A stretch of DNA of 64,000 nt from Paramacrobiotus metropolitanus (GCF_019649055.1 NW_026570221.1:4340001-4404000), one strand, 5' to 3'. Shown: positions 32,312-44,246, counted from the stretch's first letter. Notes: generated by a model from the letters alone, not told the origin. A program made the numbers and translations.

Positions 32312-32752
32312 GCGTGGCAAGTTAATGAGGACGACCGCACATCCAAAACGTCTTCTACAGAGTACATGGATATGATATACGTATTCCACACTTTGCGCTT
32401 GGAATGAGCCACCTTGGAAGCGACCCCAGGCCACCGACGCGAAGTCGCGAACTTCGTGATGTTTCTTTTATTATTATTTATAACTTGTATTGTAACTCCG
32501 GGGTTGAACAGAATCGCTCGTTAATATGGGGTATCGAGTGTAGGACAAAACCAGCTTCTGTTGTTAGTTAAATAGATTAATTGCACTATGGAACCAGGCG
32601 GTCGTAATGCAGGCGCTGAAGGCTGAAAGTCAGAATTCCAGATATCGTACTTCGTCCGTCGCACCGTACTGTTCCCCTCTGGCCACTTTGGTAACACCCA
32701 TGCACTGCTGCACCTTTTGAAACATTTCAACGTCTCCGCCCTTATCCGGATG
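32312..32752 (-). repeat. Duplicate of the J-domain gene 3' end (copy 1)
   Basis: Matches 32,795-33,234 almost perfectly (441 versus 440 bases; one extra C in CCCCTCTGG). It carries the last part of the J domain and the 3' flank but no 5' part. The two copies are joined by TTATCCGG-containing short repeats at 32,742-32,796. The ORF over it is a broken gene remnant. Confidence 0.85.
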
Positions 32753-32794
32753 AGGCAAGCCGGATCCCTTATCCGGCGCCGGATCCCTTATCCG

Positions 32795-33234
32795 GCGTGG
32801 CAAGTTAATGAGGACGACCGCACATCCAAAACGTCTTCTACAGAGTACATGGATATGATATACGTATTCCACACTTTGCGCTTGGAATGAGCCACCTTGG
32901 AAGCGACCCCAGGCCACCGACGCGAAGTCGCGAACTTCGTGATGTTTCTTTTATTATTATTTATAACTTGTATTGTAACTCCGGGGTTGAACAGAATCGC
33001 TCGTTAATATGGGGTATCGAGTGTAGGACAAAACCAGCTTCTGTTGTTAGTTAAATAGATTAATTGCACTATGGAACCAGGCGGTCGTAATGCAGGCGCT
33101 GAAGGCTGAAAGTCAGAATTCCAGATATCGTACTTCGTCCGTCGCACCGTACTGTTCCCTCTGGCCACTTTGGTAACACCCATGCACTGCTGCACCTTTT
33201 GAAACATTTCAACGTCTCCGCCCTTATCCGGATG
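32795..33234 (-). repeat. Duplicate of the J-domain gene 3' end (copy 2, in the intact gene)
   Basis: Forms the 3' end of the J-domain ORF. The repeat boundary lies at TTATCCGGATG, right after the HPD-containing part. Confidence 0.85.
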
Positions 33235-33897
33235 GTGCTTTCGACAGGCAGCAAGATACTTGTCGTTGATCTCTTTATTAGTAGAACTCCGGGTACAGCC
33301 TAAGAAAGAGTACGCGTTCTCCACTGCTTCGTCCTTGGGAATATCGAACAGATTCTGTGTCAACCAATCCACTAAGAACGCCGCCGTGCTGCCGCCCACC
33401 AGACTCCCTATAACCCCACCGGCAAGCGCTCCCACTGGACCTAACAGACCGCCTAACGCTGCTCCGGCCACGGCTGCACCACATCCTGCAGCTACCGTCA
33501 CGCCCTGATCGACCAGTGTTTTAGCGACGCGACGACCGCTGATCTTACCGTTCCACCAGTGCGAGATGGTCCTCATCGCCTCCCAAGAAAGGTAGACCGC
33601 AGCAAGCGCCACTGGAGCTCTCCGGCCCATTGCTTTGACCACGTCTGCTGCCTGCTGGACAATGGGCATCAGCGCCGGGCTAACTAGGATCTGCACTACC
33701 GGCAAAATGCTGGCCTGTGTGGCAGGAAAGGCTGCTAAGCCACTGGCGCCGCCCATGGCGCCGCACACGGCAAGGTCAGTGATATCCGGATGGCCCCACT
33801 TATGACGCACGTCAGGTGTAATCAACGAGTGATCGACACTCCTTGGGCTCTTGCTTTCCGTTTCCGACTGGATAATCCGCAGAATGGCGAGGAAGCA
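33004..33897 (-). CDS. J-domain protein with glycine-zipper membrane segment (3' exon)
   Basis: Open from 33,897 to the stop at 33,004. A splice acceptor (…CATATAG) precedes 33,897, so upstream exons are expected and the start is unknown. The middle holds a Gly/Ala-rich hydrophobic run (GAALGGLLGPVGALAGGVIG), probably membrane-inserted. The C-terminal third is a J domain: AYSFLGCTRSSTNKEINDKY, then HHPDKGGD with the HPD motif that stimulates Hsp70 ATPase, and the third helix EMFQKVQQC. A membrane segment before a C-terminal J domain with HPDKGG recalls Pam18/DNAJC15-type co-chaperones, though this protein is longer. It is the best host gene in the window. Confidence 0.7.
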   Translation of the reverse strand, partial: CFLAILRIIQSETESKSPRSVDHSLITPDVRHKWGHPDITDLAVCGAMGGASGLAAFPATQASILPVVQILVSPALMPIVQQAADVVKAMGRRAPVALAAVYLSWEAMRTISHWWNGKISGRRVAKTLVDQGVTVAAGCGAAVAGAALGGLLGPVGALAGGVIGSLVGGSTAAFLVDWLTQNLFDIPKDEAVENAYSFLGCTRSSTNKEINDKYLAACRKHHPDKGGDVEMFQKVQQCMGVTKVARGNSTVRRTKYDIWNSDFQPSAPALRPPGSIVQLIYLTNNRSWFCPTLDTPY

Positions 33898-34119
33898 CTA
33901 TATGAAGATGTACGATAGGTAGATTTCAACTGTATGCAACGTAACTAACTATTATATTTATTATAATGCAACACGAAACGACGATACCCAGCCGTTTCGT
34001 AAAATCCGCTTCTGTCAGGATTTGGTAGCGTATGGCAGGTGTTACGGATGGCAAATTGATAACTACTGTACCCATAAACTCAAAGGAAACGTTTAGAACT
34101 TCGAACTTATAGCTTCCTA

Positions 34120-34374
34120 GTGTGCAGCGCATTTTAAATTGTTAAAATTGCGTGTCCTTGTTAAAATCTGTGTTCCTGACAAGCCAGTCTGGCAACTTGC
34201 CTCGTCTGAGTCCACAACGTCGTACAGAGATTTCCAAATTCCGGAATTCTGATAGCCATTCATTTTATCCTCTTTTGCGGCCAGAAAGCGAGCAATTTCT
34301 GCATATTCATTAGGATCGGTTACAATGGCTTTCAGTTTTTTGACAACTTCTGAGCGCCATTCTTTGTCAGCCAT
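34120..34374 (-). CDS. Small conserved-looking ORF, unknown
   Basis: About 85 codons from the ATG at 34374 (MADKEWRSEVVKKLKAIV…, EYAEIARFLAAKEDKM). The N-terminal about 60 residues look folded and helical, with a vague likeness to KIX-type helices (EWRS…VVKK…EYxxxARFL). The end is less protein-like, so an exon boundary may be missed. It lies upstream of the J-domain gene on the same strand, but I cannot show that they are one gene. Confidence 0.35.
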
Positions 34375-34399
34375 TTTGAGGAACAACGGACACTGTTAA

Positions 34400-35460
34400 A
34401 GTGCGTATAATGTAATTACAATCTTTGACCATACACCGTAGAATAAAAACGATCTGGAGTGCTTTTTATTGAAATACCGAAGTCGGCTAACTGGCGATCG
34501 AAAGACAATCCCCGCTTCGTCATACTTTATTCAACGGCCGGCTGCACTACGCACGTCTGTTCAGAATTCGGGCTTGGTATTGAAGTATGTACATTGCACA
34601 AACGCAAGGAGTGGAGCGAGATGAAATTTATGATAAACAAATGTACGGTATGACTCGATTGACCCCGTAACGTGATCTCTGAGCCCGATTAAATTTATGC
34701 CTTCAAAATTATCACAGTCATGTAAGCACAGTCATGAAAAGAATGCAGTCACCTAACTACAGTGTCTGTATTCTCATATACGTACAATCAGATTTATATA
34801 CACAATTATTGTATCGCGTACGCAGCAAACAACAACAGTTTTTTCTCTCGTTCGGTATCTATTTCTGAGCATATAAAATACCAACAAAAAACGAAACAAA
34901 AACAGGACGGTTGTACTGAGGGTGCAACCGAAAACCTCCTCTCAATTAAATCTGGTAAGGGAGGGACGGTGGGAAGATCATAAAGCTAACACGATTCGCT
35001 GCGGTATCAAATGTCCAAAGACTAGTTGAACCTTCGCAGCGAAAACTAAAACTAAGAAGAGCTGTTGAGGATAAAGCTTCCCGGGACAGCTATTTATATG
35101 GTCTCCTTCGGAGCGGTGTTACATCCCGCTTCCCCATGAAGTGACCAATGGCTAACACGCTGCCAATAATCGCACAGGTTACGCAGTAACCTTAGGCCGT
35201 TACTGTTCTACATCCTGTAATAAGTAACAGCGTAATTGATTTTTGTATTCATGGAACAAATATCTCCATTGCTTCCTGGTATACCGGTATGCGAACCTAG
35301 GAAGCAAGACCTGGTGTTTATTGTTGTCAGATGTTGTATAATTTATCAAAGCGATGGCTTGCATCACGTATTCTGTATCTGACAAGTTGACAACTGCTCA
35401 TAAAGGTTACTGTTCATAAACGTTGCGATAACCCAACAGATTTGTGAAAACTCTTAAAAT
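34400..35460. other. No gene seen
   Basis: Only short, unconvincing ORFs on both strands. No repeat structure stands out. Confidence 0.4.
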
Positions 35461-35461
35461 G

Positions 35462-35630
35462 TACCACTTCGAGTTTTAGGCACCGCCGGTGCAAAACATC
35501 GAAGTGGTGCGACTTTCCGCACCGCGCAGCTTTGTCTCTGACGGAAAACTCAGAGGCTAAAATATCCAAATTCTATCACTACACACTCCCCCTGGGCGCC
35601 CCTGGGGGGTGCCCCAGGGGGGAGTGACTG
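35462..35630. repeat. Two strong hairpins, including a C/G-rich one
   Basis: ACCACTTCGA…GGCACCG pairs with CGGTGC…TCGAAGTGGT (about 35,462-35,508), a stem of over 20 bp. At about 35,583-35,627, CACTCCCCCTGGG pairs with CCCAGGGGGGAGTG around a short loop. GGCTAAAATA (35,554) and its inverse TATTTTAGCC (36,117) could bound a 570-bp fold-back element that also contains two TTCGCGCGAAGCGCGAA-type palindromes (about 35,738 and 35,909). Confidence 0.55.
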
Positions 35631-36806
35631 CAATAAATTTCAACAAAAGCAATAAAAATCTTTTCATTTTTTTAAAGAAAAGGCAAAACCAGCGCACGCA
35701 TGATGCGAATTAAGTGTTAAAAATTAAGGCGAATGTCCACTTCCGCGCGAAGCGCGAAACCAGAGACCATTTTTACTGCGGAAATTGCGGAAGTTTTGAT
35801 TAAAAATAGCAGATTAGTGCGTTTATCACCAAATTATTTGAGCTGACTAAAGTTTAAGGTCGAAATAAAATGTTAAGATCGAAGTAAAATTGCAGATGGA
35901 GGCGGGTTTCGCGCGAAGCGCGAAGCCGACGCACGTTTTTCTTGTGAGAATTGCTAGAAATTCTATAAAAAATAGTAGAATTATTATTTTTTTATTTCCA
36001 AGAGACCCCCCTCTAATTTTTTTAACGGTTTTCAACTTTTTTAATCTTACACGCTTGGACAACTAAAACTACACACTACACGTTTATCAGTACACGAAAT
36101 GTGTATCACTACACACTATTTTAGCCTATGGCGGGAAAACCTAAATATCTGATCTGTCGGTGTCCTTTTCAGAAACGCCATCGGTTTTATCAAATCCGAC
36201 ACTTCAGCTCTCCTTCAGCATGAAGCACTACCGTGCATAGATGCCATTTATAGCGCTGACCGCGCACAGCACTGTGTAAGATAAAGCTGACATTAGGCTA
36301 ATCCAGAGCGGCCGAAAAAATACGATTTACATACCGTTTCCTGACACTTACCAGTATAATATTCACAAATATACGTAGCCAGAGTTATGATTAAAGTTAA
36401 ACTGGTTGAACAACGGGTGTCAAGTTGTCAACCACTCTTTTCCTTTGTCATAGTCCTGCTATGCGTCGGTCATGCAGTGCCGGCAGGAAGCGAGTGCACT
36501 TTCCTAGTAACGCCAGCATAATTTTCCATGCTCTGCTGTCTGGAACCTCGAGCAGCTTTGTGGTTTTTCCACCTAGTCATCGAGAGTTATTGATTTTTTA
36601 GATAAGCATTATATTACAGAAACGCAGTGGATTGCAAATGACCATCTCAGTTTAAAACACTACTTTCATCCTCAATAATTTGTTAGGAAAATTTCTAATC
36701 AACAAATGCATTGACTTTTTGGACGGTTACAGAATCCATTCAAAACAGCATTGCTTGCTTTATTCATTAGTCAGTAAGCCCAAAACAAATCGACGGTTAG
36801 GTGGAT

Positions 36807-36871
36807 AACCTCTACGTAGAGGTTGCATGTACACATACAAAACTCCTAACGTCCTAACGTATACGTTAGGA
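36807..36871. repeat. Two perfect palindromes
   Basis: AACCTCTACGTAGAGGTT (36,807-36,824) and TCCTAACGTATACGTTAGGA (36,852-36,871) stand 27 bases apart. No gene is nearby. Region 36,130-37,080 is otherwise featureless. Confidence 0.6.
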
Positions 36872-37107
36872 GAAATGTGCGCCAACAGACATAAAGGTGA
36901 ATGCGAGTTCACTTTAATTCTTTAAAGAACACTCTAGGTAGTGCGAATAGCCTAAAGGTGGGGAAGCGTGGTGAAATAACCAACTGGTGGTGCAAGGTGT
37001 TGGGAAAAGCCACACCCAACAAAGTATCTTCTTCATACCTCCTATAGTTGCGGCAGCAAGGTAAAGGGTAATAAAGGCACTGGCTGCATTTTACGGATGG
37101 TATTACT

Positions 37108-37215
37108 AATTCGCGGACATGGACGGACGAACGGCTGGACAGGACGGACACTGGATGGACGGGGACGAGGACAAACTGGACGACGGACACTGGATGGACA
37201 AGGACATGGACAGTG
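37108..37215. repeat. GGACGGAC-type minisatellite
   Basis: Irregular repeats of GGACGGACACTGGATGGAC. The inverse complement of this block occurs at about 42,770-42,868 and, through the tandem duplication, at about 49,908-50,018, with shared flank (GCGAATTAGT on the inner side), so it is a dispersed repeat and not only a local minisatellite. Confidence 0.65.
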
Positions 37216-37319
37216 AACGTTGTGGTGAACAGAAGCGCACGAATTCTAATTTTTTTTCTTCCGTGTTGAAATAGTCCAAATTTGAAAAATGTACAGAGTA
37301 CTGCTTATTGTGCACTAAT

Positions 37320-38980
37320 ACAAACCCTTCTGCAGAGCTTTAAAAGGAATAAAACATGAAAAAAATCGGGCTTGAAATTTAACAGCGAACAAATACAAAT
37401 TGATGGAATTTAGTAATCATTCACTGTGAAATTTCCACATACCTATGGAAGTCCCGAATTTTCAGAAAGATCACATCTTCAATAGATATACTCTATGACG
37501 TTATGGGAGCATATGCGCCAGCTGATGTCAACTGTTTATGTGCCCAGATGTACTCACAATACGATAATTGCTACCCCACGCTACAGGCGGTATCGAATTC
37601 GCGCAAACAACACTTTTTTTAAAATACGTCGTAGTCAATGTCAATACGCCGTATCACTTTTACGTACTGTTTAGCCCATTTTCGGTTGTGGTCCACTTCA
37701 CTTCAGCGTAAGGATGCTGCATATCCAATATCCAATCTGTATCCAATATCCTATCCTGATATATCCATATCCAAGCCCTTTGCCCTAATACAGGGATGCG
37801 CCAAGTTGGGACAGTTAAAAAAATTTCTCTACTTTCACCGGTGAAGCCTAAAATATTTTTTAAACTTTTGCGTGATAGTGCTTGCTCTGCTGCAACTTCA
37901 GTAATTTTGTTGCCATGCAGAAAGATCAAGCTCAGGGAACCACAGCCGAATTTCTAATTTGATTTTTTGTGCAAAAATCACACTACTTACTATAAAATAA
38001 TCAAGCTCATTTGGCAAGTATTTAAAAATCGGAGGAGGCTGAATAGTTTTAAATGATGGGATGGTCACCTAACGGAACCCTCTTGCTTCTCTTTTAAGCA
38101 ATGATATCTTGTATCATGGCATCACTACTAGTGGCAACCGCATTTCTCTAAAACGCTTCTTAACATACAAGTCTATGGGAGATGCGCCTTGTTTCTAGGC
38201 TACCTCGAGCAGTGAAGGCGGAAGTTCCCTTTGCTAACCCCTGATGGACACCTTCTGGGTAACTCAACAGTTTTCAAAAACCTCCAACCAGAAATGTCAG
38301 TTAGTACATTTTGCAGAGGTGCAGTTACAAGCGTCAGCAAAATGACCACTGCCCGTTCCCCTAAGCTCTCGCCCCGCCCCTTGCTGCCATAATGAACGAT
38401 TTATCTTTGGCACTCCTGGATTTGCATTTAAAAGTTGTACTAGAAAAGCGCCCTTTTCCACTCAAGGACATCAGGACAACAGCACGAGCTGCGACATCCA
38501 TCGGAAAGAACGTTTGGACGTACCTGTGGCAAAACTACGAATTGGAAAGACAACCCTGGCTATGAGGCTGAAGGACTTATTTAACAAAATAATAAGAAGC
38601 GGAAACGAGTTTTTTGGCAGTGGTTCTGTTAAAAAAAAAACTGCCCTTCATAAAATCAAAACATGTTCTGCAGTTCTTGTTTCTGTTTTTTTTTTCAGGA
38701 AGTGTGCTGATCAGATTTGAGAGCGCCTCGAGGGTTTGTCTGCTCAATGAACAAACTAAACTAAACTGCAACCAACGTAGGTAAATGAATGCAATATCAT
38801 GATTGCTCATTGTAGTGCTGGTTAGGCAATTAATTCTTGTTTGATCACGCCCTCGTTACCTTTGCAAGCAAACATTTTTATTGTCAGAGCAGAAGGCTCT
38901 GTACCCAGGCCAGCCGCCCCACCGCCGCCTACCTGGTTGGCTCAAGCTCAAGCACAAACATCTTGATCTTCGCCAACAGC
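37320..38980. other. No gene seen
   Basis: Short ORFs only. A homopolymer-rich stretch lies at 38,620-38,700. A tandem of TATCCAATATCC-like units is at about 37,725-37,775. Confidence 0.4.
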
Positions 38981-38981
38981 G

Positions 38982-39052
38982 GCGATGGCACAGTGGCATG
39001 GCTACGTGGATCACACACTCGGTAGCCAGCGGTTTGATTCCGCTCCATCGCC
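38982..39052 (+). tRNA. tRNA-like sequence, probably pseudo or SINE/LINE-derived
   Basis: GCGATGG at the 5' end pairs with CCATCGC at 39,045. The T arm AGCGG-TTTGATT-CCGCT is intact (B-box GGTTTGATTCC), TGGCACAGTGG matches the A-box consensus, and TTTTT (39,054) follows as a Pol III terminator. The D arm and spacing are not canonical and I cannot read a safe anticodon. It lies about 170 bases before the LINE ORF, so it may be a tRNA-derived 5' part of the LINE or a SINE. Confidence 0.4.
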
Positions 39053-39059
39053 ATTTTTG

Positions 39060-42000
39060 CGAATGCCTCACGGAACCGCCCTTCCTCGCTGAGATCCCCA
39101 CGGACAGCCGACTGAGGGCTGACTCTGACATTATGTTTAAAACGGCAATTTTTCTGACTTTCTATAAAGAATGAGATTCTCTGAAAGTTTGGAGCTTGAT
39201 ATGTGTTATGATTTAATCTGATGATTATGATCCGAAGCGTTAACAATAAAAGAGAAGAAGTTAAACTGTTTTGCTCAGGTAGCGATGTGACTGTTCTTAC
39301 TGAAACACACGATAGGCCGTTCATGACAGATTCAGATTTTGCTGGCCTAGATCATTTCAGTGTGTTTCGAAAAGCTAGAGCTGACGGCCATGGTGGCGTA
39401 GCTATTGTCATTCGTAACACACTGCGTGCTGTGCACCGGCCGGAGCTGGAATCTCCCTCACTTGAAATTCTTTGTGTGCAGTCTATGTCTGTTAATAAGC
39501 TCTTTATTGCTTTCTATGCTCCGCCTGATAAAAGCCTGCATGCTGTACCTTCTCTAATAGGCCATCTGCGCTCTAAATTTTCTCCTCATATGCTAGCTGA
39601 CTGCATTATTATGGGTGATTTTAATCGGCCTGATATCAACTGGTCGAACAAAACAGCAGGAAAGCCAGCAAGTCGCAAACTGTTAAACGCTGCCGATGAA
39701 TTTGGAATGACCCAGATAGTTAATTTCCCAACGAGGGAAGAAAACTGTCTTGATTTGTGTTTTGTAAGTGCTAATACACTTTTTCAACCAGCGGTTGCAA
39801 TCTGCCCACCTGCTTCCAACAATGACCACATTGGTATTGAGTTTTCTGTAAAATTAAAAAAGTATAGCAGAAAGTATAGAACGCTAAAACGGTGGAAGAT
39901 TGAAAACCAAAAGGTTGACCAGTTCTGTGGTGCTTTAAAGGATGTAGACTGGCCAGGTTTGTTCTGCTGCCTTGACGCAAACCGACGAGCGGAAGAATTC
40001 GAAAAAATTTTTATTAAAACGGCAAAGTTGTTTTTTCATTACCGAGAAGTAAAAATTCGCAAGAAATCTGTCAGTTATCCAAGAAATATTAAAAAAATTA
40101 TCAACTCTCGTAACCGGGCGTTTCGATTGTACCGGCTAGTTAAATCAGCTGATAACAAACTAAAGTGGAAAAACCTCTCAAGAAAGTGCAGCGCCCTTGT
40201 TAAAAAGTTTGGAAATCACAAGCTTTCGTTAATTTCAACTGCCTATCGAAATAATCCTTCGAAGTTTTGGCAATACATGAAGTCGACCACTGATCGGATA
40301 GGCATGCCGCCACTTACTCTGAGTGATGGCACGTCAGCCTATACAGATACTGCGAAGGCCGACGCACTGAATACGGCAAACAGAGAAGTTCAGTCAGGAT
40401 GTAATGCGCACTGTGCCGGGACAGACATAAATTTGTTTTGTAATAACGATGAAACTTGGGAAATTTCAGAGCTTTTGATTTTTGAGCAACTGGCAAACAT
40501 TTCTTCAATGAAATCAAGCGGTAAATTCGAAATAACTAATAAGCTTTTAAAAATCGCCGCGGCATCCATTCTCACTCCGCTCAAATTAATTTTCAACGCT
40601 GCTTTAAATGAAGGAGTATTTCCCGCAAGTTGGAAGCATTCTTTTATAACGCCAGTACCTAAAGTTGCTGCCGATCATAGATTGCCCGGCAGTTATAGGC
40701 CAGTGTCGTTGTTACATCCTGTGTCGAAAATATTTGAACGATGTCTTGACCAGTTAATACGTGACAATCTGAACAAAACCGGAGCTCTCCTCGACCACCA
40801 GTTTGCTTACAGACGTAAAAGGTCACCTGAACTGCAGTTATTTCTTTTCGTTAAAAGTGTAAACGATCTAATTGCCAGTGGCGTTGCTGTTGATGCCGTA
40901 TTTTTAGACTGTTCTAAAGCATTTGACAGGCTGTCGCATAAATCGATTTTAAATGCATTGACCGAATTGAATCTTCCCAGTCAGGTTGTGCACCTGATAT
41001 CTGATTATCTGAGAAATCGTACGCAACGTGTTGTTGTTGAAAACGAGATTTCTGGTGCGCTACCTGTTAACAGTGGCGTGCCTCAAGGCTCCGTGTTAGG
41101 TCCGTTGTTGTTTATATGCGTATTAAACTTTCTTATACGAGCACTGAAGAACAAAAGCGCCGCTTTGGTTTTTGCCGATGACATAGTCGTTTTTCGTCCC
41201 GTTACTCAGCCCTCAGACAGCCAGCTGTTGCAGGAAGACTTGTCGTTTCTTAACGAATGGCTTACCGACAAACAGCTGAGTCTCAACGCTGCCAAGTCTG
41301 CCCACGTTCAGTTTTCGAAGAAGAATGCTTTAACATGCACGTATCAGTACAACATCAACACCGTTCCCGTCCCAAAGTGTGATAATGTTAAGCATCTTGG
41401 AGTATTCCTTGATCGAAAACTAAAGTTCAAAATTAACAGTGAAAATCTGGTAAGCAAATGTAACCGGAGGATTGGTTACATAAACCACATTTTTCGATAC
41501 ACTGACTATGGTGCTCGTATGCGATTGTTCGATTCGCTAGTCCTCTCTCTCATCGATTACTGTTGCTTCATCTCGCATCCGTCACTAAAGCAGTCGGTTA
41601 ATGCCATCGAACGTTGTCAAAGGCGGTTTACTAAAACTTTGCGACTCGGCAACAATGTCTTGAAGTACAAAGAACGTCTAAAAGAACTAAAGTGGGACGA
41701 TTTAAAAATACGCTGTTTAAAAAAAGCTCTACTTTTTATGTACAAATTGGTGTTCCGCGTTGTTCCGATGGGTGATCTGATCGTCACACCGCTTCGGTTT
41801 TCGGTGTCTGTGCTTGAGTCTGTTGCAGGAAACACCAGAACATCCGTGTCCCATCCAACTAGCCCCGACAACGATTTGTGGAACAACGGTGACCACCGCC
41901 CACGACTCGTATCTCAACAACCTCGTGTCCGTTTGGAATGAGCTTCCTTTGCTACCCACTACCTACGTCACGCTGAAGACCTTTACAGAAGCGCTGAAAA

Positions 42001-42600
42001 CAGTGAAACTGGATGATCTGCCTTCCGCCAAACCTTCCTAAAAGTGCTTAAATTTCCTTTTATTTTTTTTTTGTCTTTTTACTACAAAGTTATTATGTGC
42101 AATGTATATGTTCTTGTCTACATACTTTTTACGGTTGCGGCTAAGTTTACAACGTCACAAAGAGGCGATTACGTGCCTAAGTGTCCTTGCTTTCCTTTTT
42201 CCCACGATTTTATTTTGAAAATTTCCGGAAATTTTTGAAAACTTTAGATGTACAGTACGTGGGTTTTGGTTTTATGCATCGACCCCACCGCGATCGCCTC
42301 CCTCCCCTTTTTGTTTTTCCACAGTTATATTCACTTACCGCAACCGAAACGATAGAAACCACTTCATTTCTTTCTTTTCTTGGGCTGCTATCTGTTAACA
42401 AGAGTCTTGCTCTCTTTGTTGCATACTGACCTTCATGTTCCGATGTTCTCATGTTATCAGTTAACGATGTTTCTATGTTGTGACTACTTTATGTTGTTCT
42501 GAACAATTTTGTCATGTTTACTACCCACTGTGTTACTGTCTAAAGCCTAGAGGGGGCACCTGCTCCGTGCAAGGACAATAAACTCCATTATTATTATTAG
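39060..42600 (+). mobile_element. APE-type LINE (CR1/Jockey group), copy A
   Basis: One long ORF encodes endonuclease plus reverse transcriptase, and the 3' end is a short ATT microsatellite tail (CCATTATTATTATTAG, about 42,584-42,600). No ORF1 is seen. The 5' end is uncertain. The 3' untranslated region (42,041-42,584) has no gene. Confidence 0.8.
39221..41941 (+). pseudogene. LINE endonuclease-reverse transcriptase ORF
   Basis: 906 codons. Residues 1-230 are an apurinic-type endonuclease: RSVNNK, DVTVLTET, GDFNRPDINW and the terminal SNNDHIG. Residues about 430-780 are the RT: SYRPVSLLHPVSKIFE, FLDCSKAFDRLSHK, NSGVPQGSVLGPLLF and the catalytic FADD (LVFADDIVVF). The C-terminus is frameshifted at about 41,850: the other frame carries the usual end (SVWNELPLLPTTYVTLKTF…, to 42,041). 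Copy B has the same frameshift, so the lesion is older than the duplication. Confidence 0.85.
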
Positions 42601-43804
42601 CGAAATCCATAAATTGTATTTTGCGGTTGCATTTCAAGCCCGGCTTGTAATCGAATTATGCACGATAAACGATCAGCTGTACATTTTCAAATTTAGCCTA
42701 TTTCAATAGGGAAAAAGAATAATTAGAATTCATGCGCTTCTGTCCACCACAACGTCTACTGTCCCTGTCCGTGTCCATACGTGTCCGTCTTCTAGTTTGT
42801 CCTCGTCCCCGTCCATCTAGTGTCCGTCCTGTCCAGCCGTCCGTCCACGTCCGTTCATGTCTGCGAATTAGTGATACCCTTCTACGGATGGGTCCGACGG
42901 GTTATTAAGAGATTGCGGGGCGATGGCACAAGCTGGAGCGCGGTAACGAAATGTAGTTAATAATGTAACCCCATTTACGCAGTGATACCGGTTCATGCAG
43001 CAGGGTTTCGGCAACTCCCGGACAATCTCCTTTCCTCTATTTGTTTATGTTTGTGAACAGCAAAAAATAAACAGATTTGATTGCTGTCCATAACGACACT
43101 CGAAAAAAATTTATATTTTTTCAAAGCGTGCATGTTTGCGCCGCACGTTTCCGAAGATAAATTTGTCAAATACTGTACATCCGAAACTTTAAACATCCAT
43201 TTGAAATTACAGGGAGAAAATGAGTCTTGATTAATCATTGGTTTATACAAAAATTTATCAGCAGTGCAAGACTGGTGCGTTATGTTGCATCAGATTGCCT
43301 TTTGTGCAGATATTTTTGTAGGTATTCAACCAGCATTCTCACGGAGTTCATATCGCAGTCTTTTGCACAAACTATTTACGGTATAAGATTTGGAGAAAGA
43401 AAATAACCGCAGTACAAATTTGATAACAGAACGTTTCGATCACTTAGTTGTATACCTGCTTAACAAGAGAAAAGATTTATTTTGATAAAAATAAGTCAGT
43501 GCTGGTTGAACAGAAATACAAGATGTTGTGGTATTTCGCGGTCAAGGCGCGATAAACCAGAGTATAATGACTGCAACTGCAAGCTTGGACAGAGTGGTCA
43601 CATCCAACTCCCTCAGATCAACATCGCTCCAGTTGCGCTCACTGCCATCCGGTCGGAAACCACAATATCTACAGTATAGAGTTACGATAACATACAGTTT
43701 TTATTTGGGTTTTAACCGCGAAAACGTTCGCAAATTTTCCTTAAACCTACAGTTGAAAGAAGCGTCGGATCGAATGCCACTGATCGGGATAGTCCAGATT
43801 ATCA
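40380..43804 (+). repeat. Tandem duplication, copy A (LINE 3' half plus host flank)
   Basis: The 3.4 kb from ACAGAGAAGTTCAG inside the LINE to TCCAGATTATCA beyond it is repeated at 43,823-50,950 (interrupted there by an LTR element) at well over 98% identity by eye. The flank 42,601-43,804 contains the inverted GTCC minisatellite and no gene, except about 60 bases of the unknown minus-strand gene at its right edge. Confidence 0.9.
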
Positions 43805-43846
43805 GAGTTCAGCATACAGCATACAGAGAAGTTCAGTCAGGATGTA

Positions 43847-44098
43847 TGTTACAATGGGGGAAAAACACAACTCAAGGCAGGTTCGACTTTTAATCAAAAC
43901 TTCTTCGCAACTGATTTTACACTGATGTTCAGGCGCTCTGCAAGCGCGCCTTTTATTAGCGGCACATCAAAGCGAATTCAAAAATGCAAAATACACAAAC
44001 ACTAAACCACAACAAGATTAGGCAATCAAAACACAATTATGCAATCATCAAAACTAAATTATATAAGCATCTGACATCATCGGAATGATGTCATAACA
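43847..44098 (-). repeat. 3' LTR of the env element (minus orientation)
   Basis: TGTTACAATG…CATAACA with TGTTA/TAACA inverted ends. It contains TATATAAG (about 44,060) and the inverted pair TGACATCAT/ATGATGTCA around CGGA near one end. Confidence 0.85.
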
Positions 44099-44246
44099 AT
44101 TCCTCCGGTAGAAGAATCGCGTCTCGCGATTAAAAATCAATTATCAAAATTCTCACAAAATTTAAAAAGCAAATTAATTAAGCAATCTTAAGCGTGCAAA
44201 AAGCATTAATTCAGTTGCTTATCTGGGATGTCCTGGCGTGGTAATA

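Noticed and set aside
33004-33825. Polyomavirus-type T antigen because of HPDKGGD
   Set aside because: The J domain is C-terminal after a glycine-zipper membrane segment and there is no other T-antigen feature; a host co-chaperone fits better.
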